Under the pieces are notes generated by a model. The model was not told where the DNA came from. It saw only the letters and a program-made list of their open reading frames with translations, and did not search any database. This document shows positions 47,501 to 56,639 of a stretch of 64,000 bases of DNA, one piece after another. The number at the start of each line of letters is the position of its first letter. Positions within the stretch are counted from its first letter, which is position 1. A program made the translations under genes and the position numbers. The stretch comes from Nelumbo lutea. Lineage: Eukaryota; Streptophyta; Magnoliopsida; Proteales; Nelumbonaceae. The stretch spans positions 71,334,383 to 71,398,382 of the forward strand of contig JAKGHH010000002.1 of NCBI GenBank assembly GCA_022828595.1. The letters are read 5' to 3'.

Positions 47501-50500
47501 TCTCTAGTCGAAGGATTTGCAACTTCAGGTTTCGAGATTGTGGAACTGCAGTACAGAACCGGAGTTCAGGCAGTTAGCAGGTGGCCGTGTTCTAGAATCA
47601 GAACTTGAGGTTATCTGGTTGGTGGGAAAGAGATTGTTCCGGCTCAGAGGAAGAGCCTTAACACTCTTTCGGTGGGATCCGGGATTGGAGAAGGAAAAAG
47701 CTGTGTGGTAGGGCTGTTCACGGGTAGGGTTGGGTTGGTTTACTGAGGTTTTTCCAACTGACCAGACCTGGTCGGGTTACCTGAGATGGAAACCGAAACC
47801 AACCCAGTGTTAAGCAAAACTGACCTGGTCGGTTTGAGTCGGGTTGGGTCTTCGGCTCTAAGTTCATCCATGCCCCTCATGGCCACCTAGTTTTCTGGAA
47901 ATATATTTAAAACTGCAATATGTATTTTAGAAATATATATATATGTATGTATGTATGTATGTATATATATATATAAACAAAAATATACATACAAATATAT
48001 TGGAATATATATTTTCTGGAAATATATATATGACATATTTCATAATATATATTTTTTAGATATAGATATTGGAATATATATTTTCAGATATTTCAATTTT
48101 TAGTTAAGTTGGAACTAAGTCGGTTTGGTTCGGGTCGGTTTCAGTTTTCACACAAGAAAACTGAAACCGACCCGAACCATCGGTTTATGAATTTGTACAA
48201 CCTGAAACCGACTGGTGCTGATGAAAACCCGACTGACTCGGGTTGGGTCGGTCTAGGTTGGTCGGTTTGGTCGGTTTGGTCGGGTTGGGCCTTCTTATGA
48301 ACAACCCTACTGTGTGGGGATCCCAACGGTGGCGAGTATGGGTTTTGGGCTCCCACTCCATGCCTGGAGCTTGGAAATGTTTAGGGAGCTCGGAAACGCC
48401 GTGGGTGGCTTTGCCAGTGTGGTAGAGGATAACCTCCGTTGGACAGACATTGAAGCAGTGAGGTTGCTGATATGGGCAGAAGTCTCGCACGAGATACTAA
48501 AATCTTTAACGTTGGAAAATTTGGGGGAAGTTTTTGTGGAAGGGCCAGAGTCGTTAGTAGTGAAACTGAGGAGACCCATTAGGTGGTTAGCAATGGAAGA
48601 AGAGGAAAATAGTTGGGATTCCAACCCGCATCCATATACTATGTCCATCTCTGGGAGAAAGTCATTCCCTGCTCCGACATGTGAGACTAGTGTTGGGGGT
48701 GAGGGTGGGTGTTCCCTCAGGGGCAGGGTTTTAGAGGTTCTCCCCAAGCGGAAACACCATTAAATGAGGAGAAATAGAAAGAAGTAGCGGGTTCGAGCGC
48801 GGGGTATTGGTACAGAGGAAAAGGGAAGGGAGACTGTTGGTTCCAGTGCCTTTAGTTTCTAAAACAGAGGTTTGCGCCCCAAGTCAATTAGAAACAGGAG
48901 GCGGGATTCCTTTGTTGTTGCTGGCTCCGGATGGAATCTCATTAGATATGGTGCATCGGGGTAAGGGTGCCAGTGAATCCAAGAACAACAAAGGTTTCAG
49001 TTCAAGACTGGGGTGATTCAATTTTCAAAAGTCTTTTGAGTGTGTTCAGTGAGCAGGGAAGCCTCAAATTTTGATTCGCGACCTGGATCTTGGGCTGACC
49101 TTTATGGGTCAACCCAATCACGATTGTTATGCTGCCCAATGATCATGCTCATGGGCTGGGCCTGCCTCGGGCTGCTCTAAAGCCCAAATTGCCGATGGGC
49201 TCTCAAGGGCTTGTCCCTTTGAGTTCCATTTGGCATAGATTTGAGGCTATCAAAGATACTGCATGTAGAGGTAGCAGTTGTGAAGTTCAGACCAGTAACA
49301 ACACCATTGCAAAATCCGTGCTTACCAATTTGTTAGATAGGTTTTCAATCTCCACAAGCTCTCCGGCCACAAGAGATCCCCTTAATGATGGGGCTCTCGG
49401 GTGAGTGAACCCCTATCGGAAGTTCAAGAAGAGGATGTTGTACTGACACAGGTGGGCATTGATGAGCAGGTGGAAAAAACGGTGTTCTTTGGGAAGTTTC
49501 TTGGGGTGTCTATCCTAGGGGACCAAGAAACCAGCGTCCGAGGTTGGCTTAAAGATAAGTTTTCTGAGGAGTTGAAGACTCACCCCTCTAGGGTTGATCC
49601 TTCTCTCGAGACTGATACAGAAGTGGGGTCAGAAAGCTCGTGGTCGGACTACATGTCTGATTTTTCATCATTTCCATTCGGGGTTAGAAAGTCAAGTTGC
49701 TGATAGATTGCTATGACCTTCCGGTTGCTGATCCTCCTTCCTGTGGGACTCGTAGTGCTAGAGGGAGAGGTAGAAGAGGCAGAGGCAGAAGGATTTAGTG
49801 TCCGCTAGCGAGTTTTTGCTTTGTCATGGTTCAGGGGATGTTTTTGGGCCTCTGTAGGTAGGTTAGCTGAGGTCTCTAGGTTGGGGTGCTGTTTGTGGGA
49901 GGTCTTGTTCTTGCATTCTCAGGCCCACTCGTTTGTTTTGTTGGAGTGGCTTGTGGGATCTGTTTTGCCCTTGTTTTTTTTTTCTTTTTGTTTTCGTGTA
50001 CGTCTTGTATACTCTGTTTTCTTTTTAATAAATTTACCTTATCTTCTCAAAAAAAAAAAAAGTATGTACCTCTCAATTCAGTTGCCAGATCTCGCACAAT
50101 TCAGCTTTTTTACAACCATGCCTTGGAAGAGAGGCAGGGTATTATGGTGATGCACAAGGGTGGCTGTACTGTGAAAATATGGGAGGTAGAAAATGCAAGA
50201 ATCTTCAAGGAAACAACATAGGGAATGGAATAAGTGTTTGACACTTGACAGCATTGTAATTAAAATATTGCATTGGGCAAAGACCAAGGAAATGTTTGGC
50301 CCTTTCTCCATGGATGGAATTCTAGAGTGTGCCAATGGATTGCATGCATCCTCATCTACATCTAGGTCTCTGCCATAGTCACCCTGGTCTCCACCTAGGC
50401 CCAGCTGCTTTAACTTTGATTTGTGGTTAAGGAATTCAGGTTTGGCTGGTATAGGTGGAATGATTATAGACCATAATAGGGCTATTTTGGCTCTAAATTC

Positions 50501-52727
50501 AGGTCTAGTGGGACAAGGAGACTCAGTGAAACTAGAATTATTGGCTACCCTACAAGGGTTAAGAATTTTCAAGCAACTAACCTTGAGAAACATTGTGGTG
50601 GAAGGGGACTCAAAGATAGTGGTAAGTTGAGAAGAAATTTAAAGAATATGGCAATACAGGAATGACATGAGGGAGATAAAACAATTGCCAAGGGATCTAA
50701 CTTCTTGATTTTGCTGGGTAAGAAGATTAGCTAATGGTACGGCTGATTCATTAGCTAAGCAGGGTGTGAGAAGGGAGAGATTGTATTAGGCACAGTTGTA
50801 TAGTGTAGTGTAGTGGAGCTCCCTCTTCCATCGATGTGGAGGTCTCCTGTGCCAACTAACAGCTTAAATTTTTATAGTAGACGTACTTGGTTGCTTTCTA
50901 GAGGCTATATGTGGGAAAAACTTACTACTGGATGCATCTTATGCCGTGCAGTAGTAAAAGTTTGGGGGCGCCACACCCTTTAGATTTGGAAATATGTGTT
51001 TGGAAACCCCAAAGTTCATTTAACAAATAAAAGTTGTGGGAGGAGAGTGAAATCAATGCAAGGAATAGAAGGTGAGATTTACCAAGAAACTGAAGAGATT
51101 GAAAGAAAGGATCAAAGAATGGAACAAACAAGAATTTGGGAGATTAGAAGAATCATGGAAAGAATTGCTATAGGGATTTCGATCAGAAGGGTGGAGTCTA
51201 AAAGTGGAATTCGAAGGAATTTTGAGGAAGGAAGAAATTTCATTCATTGAGGCAAAAATTGAGATGTAAATGGCTCCTAGAGGGAGATAGCATCACAAAG
51301 TTCTTTCACTCTTTGGGAGGAGGAAATTGTTAAGAGCTTAGTGGATCATTTTAAGTCAATCTTTGCTACCTTAGCAGAAAGACACCTTGATGTGGTCCTA
51401 TGGAGGATTTGGAATGGAATAGAGCGCCTGAAACCCAAGTAGCCCTTTTAGAAAGGAATTTTAGTGTGGTTTGAGTGTGGAAGAGGTTCATGAAGAAGTA
51501 TTTGCAATGGAAAGATTTAAAGCTTCGGGTCTTGACAGCTTTTCTATGGCATTATCAAGATTTTTGTAATCTTGTTGCTGGCAACATGATATCATGGATG
51601 AGTAAAAAATAGTCTGGTCGTAACTTGTACGTTTAGTGTTTATAGAGCTATAGCACAGGGTATATATTAGAGCTGTTGTAGATCTTCTGTTTGGAGAACT
51701 AGGAATAAGGATGGAATGGAGCAACCATTGATGTTATATTGTAATAATAGGGCCACAATAAATATAGCCTATAATCTTGTCCCGCATGTCAAGACCAAGC
51801 GTGTAGAAGTGAATTGACATTTTATTTATGAAAGGGTGACTTCCGGTGAAGTTTGTCTACCTTATTTCACTTCCAACATACAGTTAGCAGAAAGTTCTGT
51901 GAAGAATAAGCTGGAGATGACTCAAGGCACTTAGGGGGGGGGGGAGGGAGCATTGAGATTTCAGTTTTCTGCCCGTTTCCAATTATTCTTTGTTTATTTT
52001 CTTCATTTCTAGTTGCTGATTTCTTTATTTCTTTATTTTTGTGATGGCTCAAAAGCTGCTGATTTCTTTACCTGTGCTACTGTATATTTTACTCTTTATT
52101 TGTGGGGCAGGCAGGGGGTATTTGAGGATTGTACACTTTAATTTGAATAAAATCAAGTGGGTGTCAGATGGACCTTTTTGCTCCCTTACTAAGTTACTAT
52201 TTCTTCTCTTGCTATTGCTCTCTTATTTGTTGCTGTTTTAGATTTATTTGTCCAATTTTAGATCAAGGTATCATCTATGTACATGATCTTATCATAACTT
52301 TTCAACGTTTGCTTATGGTTGTGTAATTGTCTACTTTTGTGTAGTTTTGTTAATGTTTTGTGGTGTTTGGTTTTTTCAGAGAATAAGTGAGATAAATTCT
52401 CAATATCAGGAAAAATTGACATCACTTCGGGCCCGCCATGCCAGTCGCAGAGATGAGTTTCTTCGTAGAGAATCACAAGCACGGCAGCAGCAGTATCAGC
52501 AAGCAGGAATGAGTCACTATCAGAACAACACGGGCCCAAGTGACCCACAAGGGTATGGTGGCTCTGTTGCTGCAGCTGGAGAACCACATGGGTCCTATGG
52601 AATGGGTCAATTCGACTCCTACAGAGAACGGGCCCAACTCCTTGGGGGTGCCAGAGGTCATGGATTTGAGTCAAGGGGTCCTTATCCTGGGGGTCGTGCT
52701 TACAACACTGGTGGTCGCTATTACTGA
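38542..52727 (+). CDS. conserved plant protein of unknown function, 3 coding exons
   Basis: Coding exons 38,542-38,785, 45,011-45,258 and 52,380-52,727 join in frame (244+248+348 nt, phases 1 and 0) into 279 aa, with canonical GT donors and AG acceptors. The N-terminus is Gln/Met/Asn-rich (residues 1-60). An acidic segment 'DMEVGYEDNPLPQTFE' lies near residue 125. Residues of about 130-205 form a highly charged coiled coil ('EFLRRESQARQQQYQQ'), followed by a Gly/Tyr/Arg-rich tail ending GGRYY. I recall similar proteins across flowering plants annotated only as uncharacterised. The tail and coiled coil suggest an RNA- or protein-binding role, which is inference. The acceptor at 38,505 just before the ATG implies an upstream 5' UTR exon. 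No lesion is present, and the introns (6,225 and 7,121 bp) hold many transposons. Confidence 0.88.
38962..38983 (+). other. possible 22-nt alternative (poison) exon
   Basis: Inside intron 1, TTTGTGCAG precedes and GTAAGAA follows a 22-nt block. Inclusion would shift the frame and create TGA soon after the junction with the exon at 45,011. The constitutive transcript must skip it. Confidence 0.25.
39621..42685 (+). mobile_element. 5'-truncated LINE in intron 1
   Basis: A perfect 14-bp duplication TAGAATAAAGTCTA (39,607-39,620 and 42,686-42,699) bounds 3,065 bp ending in an A tail. The coding remains are RT ('RPLSLIGSIYKIIAKVLSKR' at about 39,970, 'RGIRQGDPSSPVLF' at 40,340), thumb, zinc-knuckle and RNase H ('KLNFDGSSLGNPG' at 42,190), with several frameshifts and stops. 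A 48-bp tandem duplication lies at 40,813-40,908. It has the same orientation as the host gene. Confidence 0.95.
42859..43576. mobile_element. MULE-type non-autonomous element, 718 bp
   Basis: A perfect 9-bp duplication CAAACCATC (42,850-42,858 and 43,577-43,585) flanks it. The ends are imperfect inverted repeats (ATAGTTGTCAAGGCGTC and CACCTTGGAAACTAT), with subterminal GGCG(A/C)C and CTAGGTGCC words on both sides. A 9-bp duplication is the Mutator hallmark. There is no coding sequence. Confidence 0.85.
43586..43800 (+). mobile_element. possible poly(A)-tailed retro-insert
   Basis: The sequence has ATATCAATAAAG (about 43,733) and ends in an A run (43,787-43,794), like the 3' end of a retrotransposed transcript. 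The 5' end and family are unknown. Confidence 0.3.
44131..44284. mobile_element. short hAT-type MITE
   Basis: The ends TAGCTGTCAA and TTGACAACTCTA are degenerate versions of the TAGGGCTGTCAA ends of the 35.6-kb element. The internal words GGGTCTACTCGGGC and CCAGACCCGA are likewise shared. Flanking duplications are eroded. Confidence 0.55.
44285..45010. other. intron 1, right part
   Basis: AT-rich intron without recognised elements, except a local duplication of TGAGAATCTTGAGATG (about 44,930 and 44,968). It ends at the TGTAG acceptor of exon 2. Confidence 0.5.
45365..45491 (+). mobile_element. SINE in intron 2
   Basis: 127 bp lies between perfect 18-bp duplications AAAATGTAAATGTATTAA (45,347-45,364 and 45,492-45,509). 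A tRNA-like head has an A-box-like CAGCTGGTCGGTAAGG (about 45,378) and a B-box-like GGGATTGAATACC (about 45,420). The 3' part contains GGGCTACCCC and TGTAGCCCTTC, and an A-rich tail follows. The size, promoter boxes and long duplications fit a tRNA-derived plant SINE. Confidence 0.75.
45780..46220 (-). mobile_element. LINE fragment, antisense
   Basis: On the minus strand, around 45,990-45,900, 'IPFAIFWAIWKE'-like sequence in broken frame corresponds to the conserved tryptophan-rich block between RT and RNase H of plant LINEs. The ends are uncertain. Confidence 0.5.
46221..47120. other. intron 2 DNA without recognised gene
   Basis: A-rich runs (46,530-46,575) and unclassified sequence. A repeated GTTGATTTTGAAAAAAA word occurs at about 46,327 and 46,355. 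Confidence 0.4.
47121..47262. repeat. long near-perfect inverted repeat (61-bp arms)
   Basis: 47,121-47,181 and 47,202-47,262 are reverse complements with a single mismatch, separated by a 20-nt loop. If transcribed with intron 2 it would fold into a long stable hairpin. Confidence 0.95.
47376..50061 (+). mobile_element. ORF1-type retroelement with poly(A) tail
   Basis: Pieces at 47,404-47,708 and, after a MITE, 48,318-48,763 resemble the DUF4283 domain of plant LINE ORF1/gag-like proteins: 'RWDPGLEKEKAVW' and 'GFGLPLHAWSLEMFRELGN'. Further downstream lie a Ser/Glu-rich region (49,129-49,703) and a basic Arg/Gly run (about 49,755-49,795). A 3' UTR with TTTAATAAATTTACC ends in A13 at 50,048-50,060. 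No RT follows, so it is either a LINE whose ORF2 was lost or a retrocopied ORF1-like transcript. Frames are broken and the left end is approximate. Confidence 0.6.
47709..48309. mobile_element. hAT-type MITE, 601 bp
   Basis: The ends TAGGGCTGTTCA and TGAACAACCCTA are inverted repeats with one mismatch. The 8-bp duplication CTGTGTGG (47,701-47,708 and 48,310-48,317) is perfect. The inside repeats GGTCGG, GTCGGTTTGG and AACCGAC words, and a perfect hairpin lies at 48,127-48,178. It interrupts the DUF4283-like frame of the surrounding retroelement. Confidence 0.93.
50085..50830 (+). mobile_element. LINE RNase H fragment
   Basis: 'NFDLWLRNSGLAGIGGMIID' (about 50,410-50,470), 'LELLATLQGLRIFKQL' (about 50,535) and 'VVEGDSKIVVS' (about 50,600) are RNase H blocks, followed by 'LANGTADSLAKQG' (about 50,725). 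It has stops throughout. Confidence 0.75.
50980..51650 (+). mobile_element. LINE fragment between endonuclease and RT
   Basis: 'LRQKLRCKWLLEGDSITKFF' (about 51,250-51,310) matches the linker block found before RT in plant LINEs. Broken 'VHEEVFAMERFKASGLD'-like sequence near 51,485 corresponds to the RT start. It is only a fragment. Confidence 0.65.
51725..51945 (+). pseudogene. Ty1-copia RNase H end
   Basis: The region translates into 'LYCNNRATINIAYNLVPH' and a 'HFIYERVTSGEVC' block, matching the copia RNase H stretch also seen at 62.7 kb. It then runs into a G-rich tract (51,931-51,947) at the polypurine-tract position. It contains stops and an internal deletion. Confidence 0.7.
51948..52379. 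other. end of intron 2; possible copia LTR remnant
   Basis: The T-rich sequence after the G tract could be an eroded LTR, but no boundary is visible. It ends with the polypyrimidine/CAG acceptor at 52,379. Confidence 0.35.
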
Positions 52728-53400
52728 TTAATTTTGTTCTCCCCCTTTCTGTTTAGCCGAGCTTCTCTGGGACTTCAGTGCCTCTGATGAAATATAGGGA
52801 CTTCTTTTCACTGTTCTTGATTCATCTGGTAATTACAACTTCAGAAGCTGTTTTTAATTTAGTTCCGCATGTATTTGCTCCTTTTACTGCTTACTGTAAC
52901 CCCCCCTCACCTCCATCCCTGCATCTACAAAAGAAAAAAAAAATTAAAAAAAGAAAGAAAAAGGTTGCACTTTTTCTTGCTGTTTGATCTGAAACTGCTT
53001 TATTCTAAGTTGGCCTATTAATGTCTCTCTCTTTGATATCTAGATACGACGAAAAACTGAAAGCATTTTCTCCAACTTCAGAACCCCTGAAATTCTAACC
53101 TTGACAGATTCAAAGTCAATGCTGAGGCTGGTGAGGGAAGGGGAATTGTAGCTGTGAAACTGTTTTGACTCGGAATTGTAGCTGTGATCAAGGATTCCAC
53201 GTTCAAAATATTGCAATGTATCGTACAAGTTCATCAGGGAAAAGTAAACAATTGTGTGCATTGATGAGCTCGGATCTGCTGCTAGCATTTCTGACCTGCT
53301 ATATGACCTGTGTCTCACTTGTTATGTAGCTAATCACGCTTGAATACTTGCCAATCAAGTGTTCATTTGCTACATTGATTGTGTAGCAAGTGATACACAG
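52728..53400. other. 3' UTR and downstream flank of the 38.5-kb gene
   Basis: The first roughly 250 bases after the stop look like a T-rich plant 3' UTR. No perfect AATAAA stands out near the stop. No other gene. Confidence 0.5.
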
Positions 53401-53443
53401 CAGTGCAAGCAGCAGATCCCGAGTGCAAGGTTCGAATTATTTG

Positions 53444-53820
53444 ATTAAAGATATTTTGCAGAAGTCTGGTTTTATAATTAATTAAACAACATAAAATGCC
53501 CCTCCTGTGAGGTTTTGAATAAAAACATAAAAGAAAGTAAATAGAGTAAGATTCGAAGTACTGATGCATCCCTTTTTCAATAAGGTATTTTACAAAAGTC
53601 TGGGTTTTGAACTTTTAATAATTAAATAGCATAAGATCCCCCTCCTGTGAAGTTTTGAATAAAAAAAGTAAATAAAAAGAGGAAAGTTCAAAAGTACTGA
53701 TCCCTTTTGTAAGGTATTTTGCAAAAGTCTGGGTTTTAGTAGTTAAATAATAAAAAATGCCCCTCTTGTGAATAATGTTGTGAAAAAGAATTGAAAAAAT
53801 AATAAGGTTCAAAGTATCAA
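53444..53820. repeat. degenerate minisatellite, three units of about 110-135 bp
   Basis: Each unit holds GGTATTTT(G/A)CAAAAGTCTGG or a close variant (53,448, 53,584, 53,711), then TTAATTAAATA and CCCCTC(C/T)TGTGA. Copies decay toward the right. The repeat is flanked by AAGGTTC words. Confidence 0.8.
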
Positions 53821-54520
53821 AAGCCCCTTCCAGATATCAGGTGTACTATATTTTGAACCTTGCCTGTGCATCAATACCTTGAAACATCATTATAAAAAAT
53901 GAATAAATAAATAAAAGCCCTGTTATCTTACCAAACCCTGAAAATTCATCATGAAAAGCAATTAAAAAAAGTATATATTTACATTTCGTGCGTTTCAATA
54001 CTGTAATCAAATTCTAGAGGTATGTCATGTAAGCAGATATGGGTGGGTGGAAAACTGGAAAGGCTGATTGAAGAGGTTGATTTTTTCGAGCAATTTAATA
54101 CCAAAAACAAAACCAGTAACTCGGTAAGAAAGATGGTCATACGTAGCTTGCAAGACCAACCTTTCTACATGTCTTTCTATAAACGAGTCGTAGAGTCCAA
54201 AGCATACAACAAATTTCTGGGTCGTCGGACAGTATGAAGTTTCTTGTTTTCAACCTAAAGATGGTTCCGGGTCTCCAAATTTTGGGTTTAAACCAAAAGC
54301 GGATATAATCAGATTTTGGATTAAACCTGGAATGCATAGTGCTGGCCAGATGCAACTTCATTTGGTTCCATCAAGTAATGCCCATAACCTTACCATTGAA
54401 GCTTATTCTCAGGCCAAATAAATATCAAATTTGGAGTTATTCGAACCAAGTTTGATTTACTGCATTATGGCTCCTCTTATGAACAGACAAGGATCTTGAA
54501 TTTGAGTAATCTGTCTTAGT
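53821..54520. other. intergenic, no gene recognised
   Basis: Contains a small inverted pair AAGGTTCAAAGTATC / TTTTGAACCTT (53,804-53,861). An unrecognised 71-codon frame (54,022-54,237) has no supporting features. Confidence 0.4.
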
Positions 54521-54786
54521 GTCCGTTGAGTTTATACTCAGAATAAGAATTGGAATCGAAATTCATTGGTATTGGAATGGTCTATTCTTTTCACCTGTTT
54601 GGTTCAGATGGAAATTAGAATCGGAATCAGCTGGAATGGATTCTCATTCCCAAGGGAAGGAGATCTTGAATAGGGGAATGCCAATCCACCAAAAATAGAA
54701 ATGAGATTTTGATTCTGCACAATCAAAATAGTTGAGTTCTGGTTCCGATTCCAGATACCTATTCCTGCAAACTAAACAGACCCTTC
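54521..54786. mobile_element. MITE-like element with imperfect TIRs
   Basis: The left GTCCGTTGAGTTT and right AAACTAAACAGAC are imperfect inverted copies. The inside is built from GGAATCGGAATC-type words, as in many plant MITEs. No target duplication can be read. Confidence 0.5.
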
Positions 54787-56329
54787 AATAAAGGCAAGGC
54801 AGATTGGCAGAACAAAGCGAGAGTTTTGTTTTTAAGACTCCTCTCTGCCGTCCACTTTTATTTATCAGATTTAATGATGTAAAATTATAAATTTGCCCTT
54901 AAATACGAAACATTGACACTGTTTATGCTATTTCTAACAGTTGCTTTGAGTCTCGATTAGGTGTGCAAGTCAAGCCGGGTTGATGTCACCCTAGCCCTAT
55001 CTGAGGTTCTGAACCCCTAATCCGCCGCAACCAACCACCAATCATGCCTAGTCAACCCTAAACCAACCTAAAATCCCAACCCGAAGATGGGATTGGCCCA
55101 ATCCAACCTTTCCCATGTTCTCTTAAAATCTCCCAAGTTATCTTAATATTTGATTAAGAGACCTAAACTCAACTTTCATTACCATATATTATTTTATTGG
55201 AATTTGCTTGTTTGATGTTTTTATTGATCGTTTTAGTATAGAAATGAAGAAAAAGGGACGTTTCAAATGATTAAAGTCTACTATGAATTATGACAGATCT
55301 ACTATTGAAAATGTAAAATCATGAAATTAATAATAATGACTTGTCATTAGGGTTAGGACTTAAGAGTTAAGACAAATGAACATTACAATATGTAATGGGA
55401 CTACAATATTTATGTACAAATAGCAGTTGTAGAGTTAGGTTGCCCAAAGGATCAACCCTAACTCAACCCAAGGTGAAGTCAATTTGGCAAAAGCCAAACC
55501 TAACCCTTACTCAATCATCAACTTAACCCAACCCAAACCATTTTTTTTTTTTTTGGATTGGGTTAGAGTCGGTTTTGGACTAACCCAACCCCAGTTGCAA
55601 CCCTAGTCTCAACCTTGTTTTCTTAGAGCCTCTCTTTAAGGGGAGAGTTCTAGCATATAGGAAAGGCTTCTCCCAATTTGTTTACTCACTAACAAGAAAA
55701 TTGATTTTTAATGATGGACGCTCGTCACTACAACACTAATATTTAGTGACGATAAATTGACGAAACGATTTTCTGTCACTATAAATAACCTGTAGTAATA
55801 GCCAATTAGACCTTCGTTATAAAAATCTTGATTTATAATGATGGACAGTTGAATGTCTGTCTCAAAATCACAAAGTTCTGATTTATAGTAATAGACAATT
55901 GAACATTCATCACAAAATCTTGATTTATCAATCCTAATGACAGACAATTGAATATTTGTTACAAAACCACAATGAGAGCCACTTGTTCTCTTGGAGGGTT
56001 CCCATACCTCCTCTGAATTTTTGCTTGGATACCAAATGGCTGGGAGTCTCTAGTATTTATATGTTTTATGGGATAATTTTGATCTATTTAGAGAAGAAGT
56101 GTCCAAATTGGTATTATTGTAAGGGGAGTTTCCTATGGGATAATTTTGATCTATTTGTCTCGTGTGTCTAGCTAGAGATATGGTTGGAGAGTAATAGGGG
56201 CAATCTTATTCATTTGCAATGGTAGGTAAAAAAGATAGAGGTCTTTTGAGGATTAGGATAGAGATTGTGGGGGTAAAATGTGTTTCTTGAGATAAAATTT
56301 GGTATGTGGAGATTTTGGAGTGTTTGGAG
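54787..56329. other. AT-rich intergenic DNA
   Basis: No gene is recognised. Around 55,720-55,970 a roughly 60-bp motif (TTGATTTAT-ATGA-GACA-TTGAAT) recurs imperfectly about four times. Confidence 0.45.
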
Positions 56330-56625
56330 CATGGTTTTCAAAATCGGACTGGATTGGATGGTTCGATCGGAAAAATTGGAAATTGGCCGTTTTTCTGTAA
56401 AATTGGATTTTCTCCAAAAACCATTGATTTTGGTCAGCAAACCACTGACCCGGATGGTTAATCGTTCAAACTGTTCAAACGGTTTTGACCGATTTTTATT
56501 ATTTTTTCAATTTTTATTTTTTTTGTTAGAACGGGCCGACCATTCAGTTTGAACGGTCAGATCGTTCGACCTAGTAACCGGACCCCTGAACGGTTCGATC
56601 TCCAGATCGGTTTTAAAAAACCACG
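56330..56625. mobile_element. small TIR element, 296 bp
   Basis: Flanked by a perfect 8-bp duplication GTTTGGAG (56,322-56,329 and 56,626-56,633). The ends CATGGTTTTCAAAATCGG and the inverse of CGTGGTTTTTTAAAACCG match with few differences. The inside is rich in GTTCGATC, AAACGGTT and CGGTTCG words. The 8-bp duplication favours hAT. Confidence 0.8.
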
Positions 56626-56639
56626 GTTTGGAGTTTAAT

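Noticed and set aside
53428..53445. GTTCGAATT-type box suggesting a tRNA
   Set aside because: No paired acceptor or anticodon stems around it.
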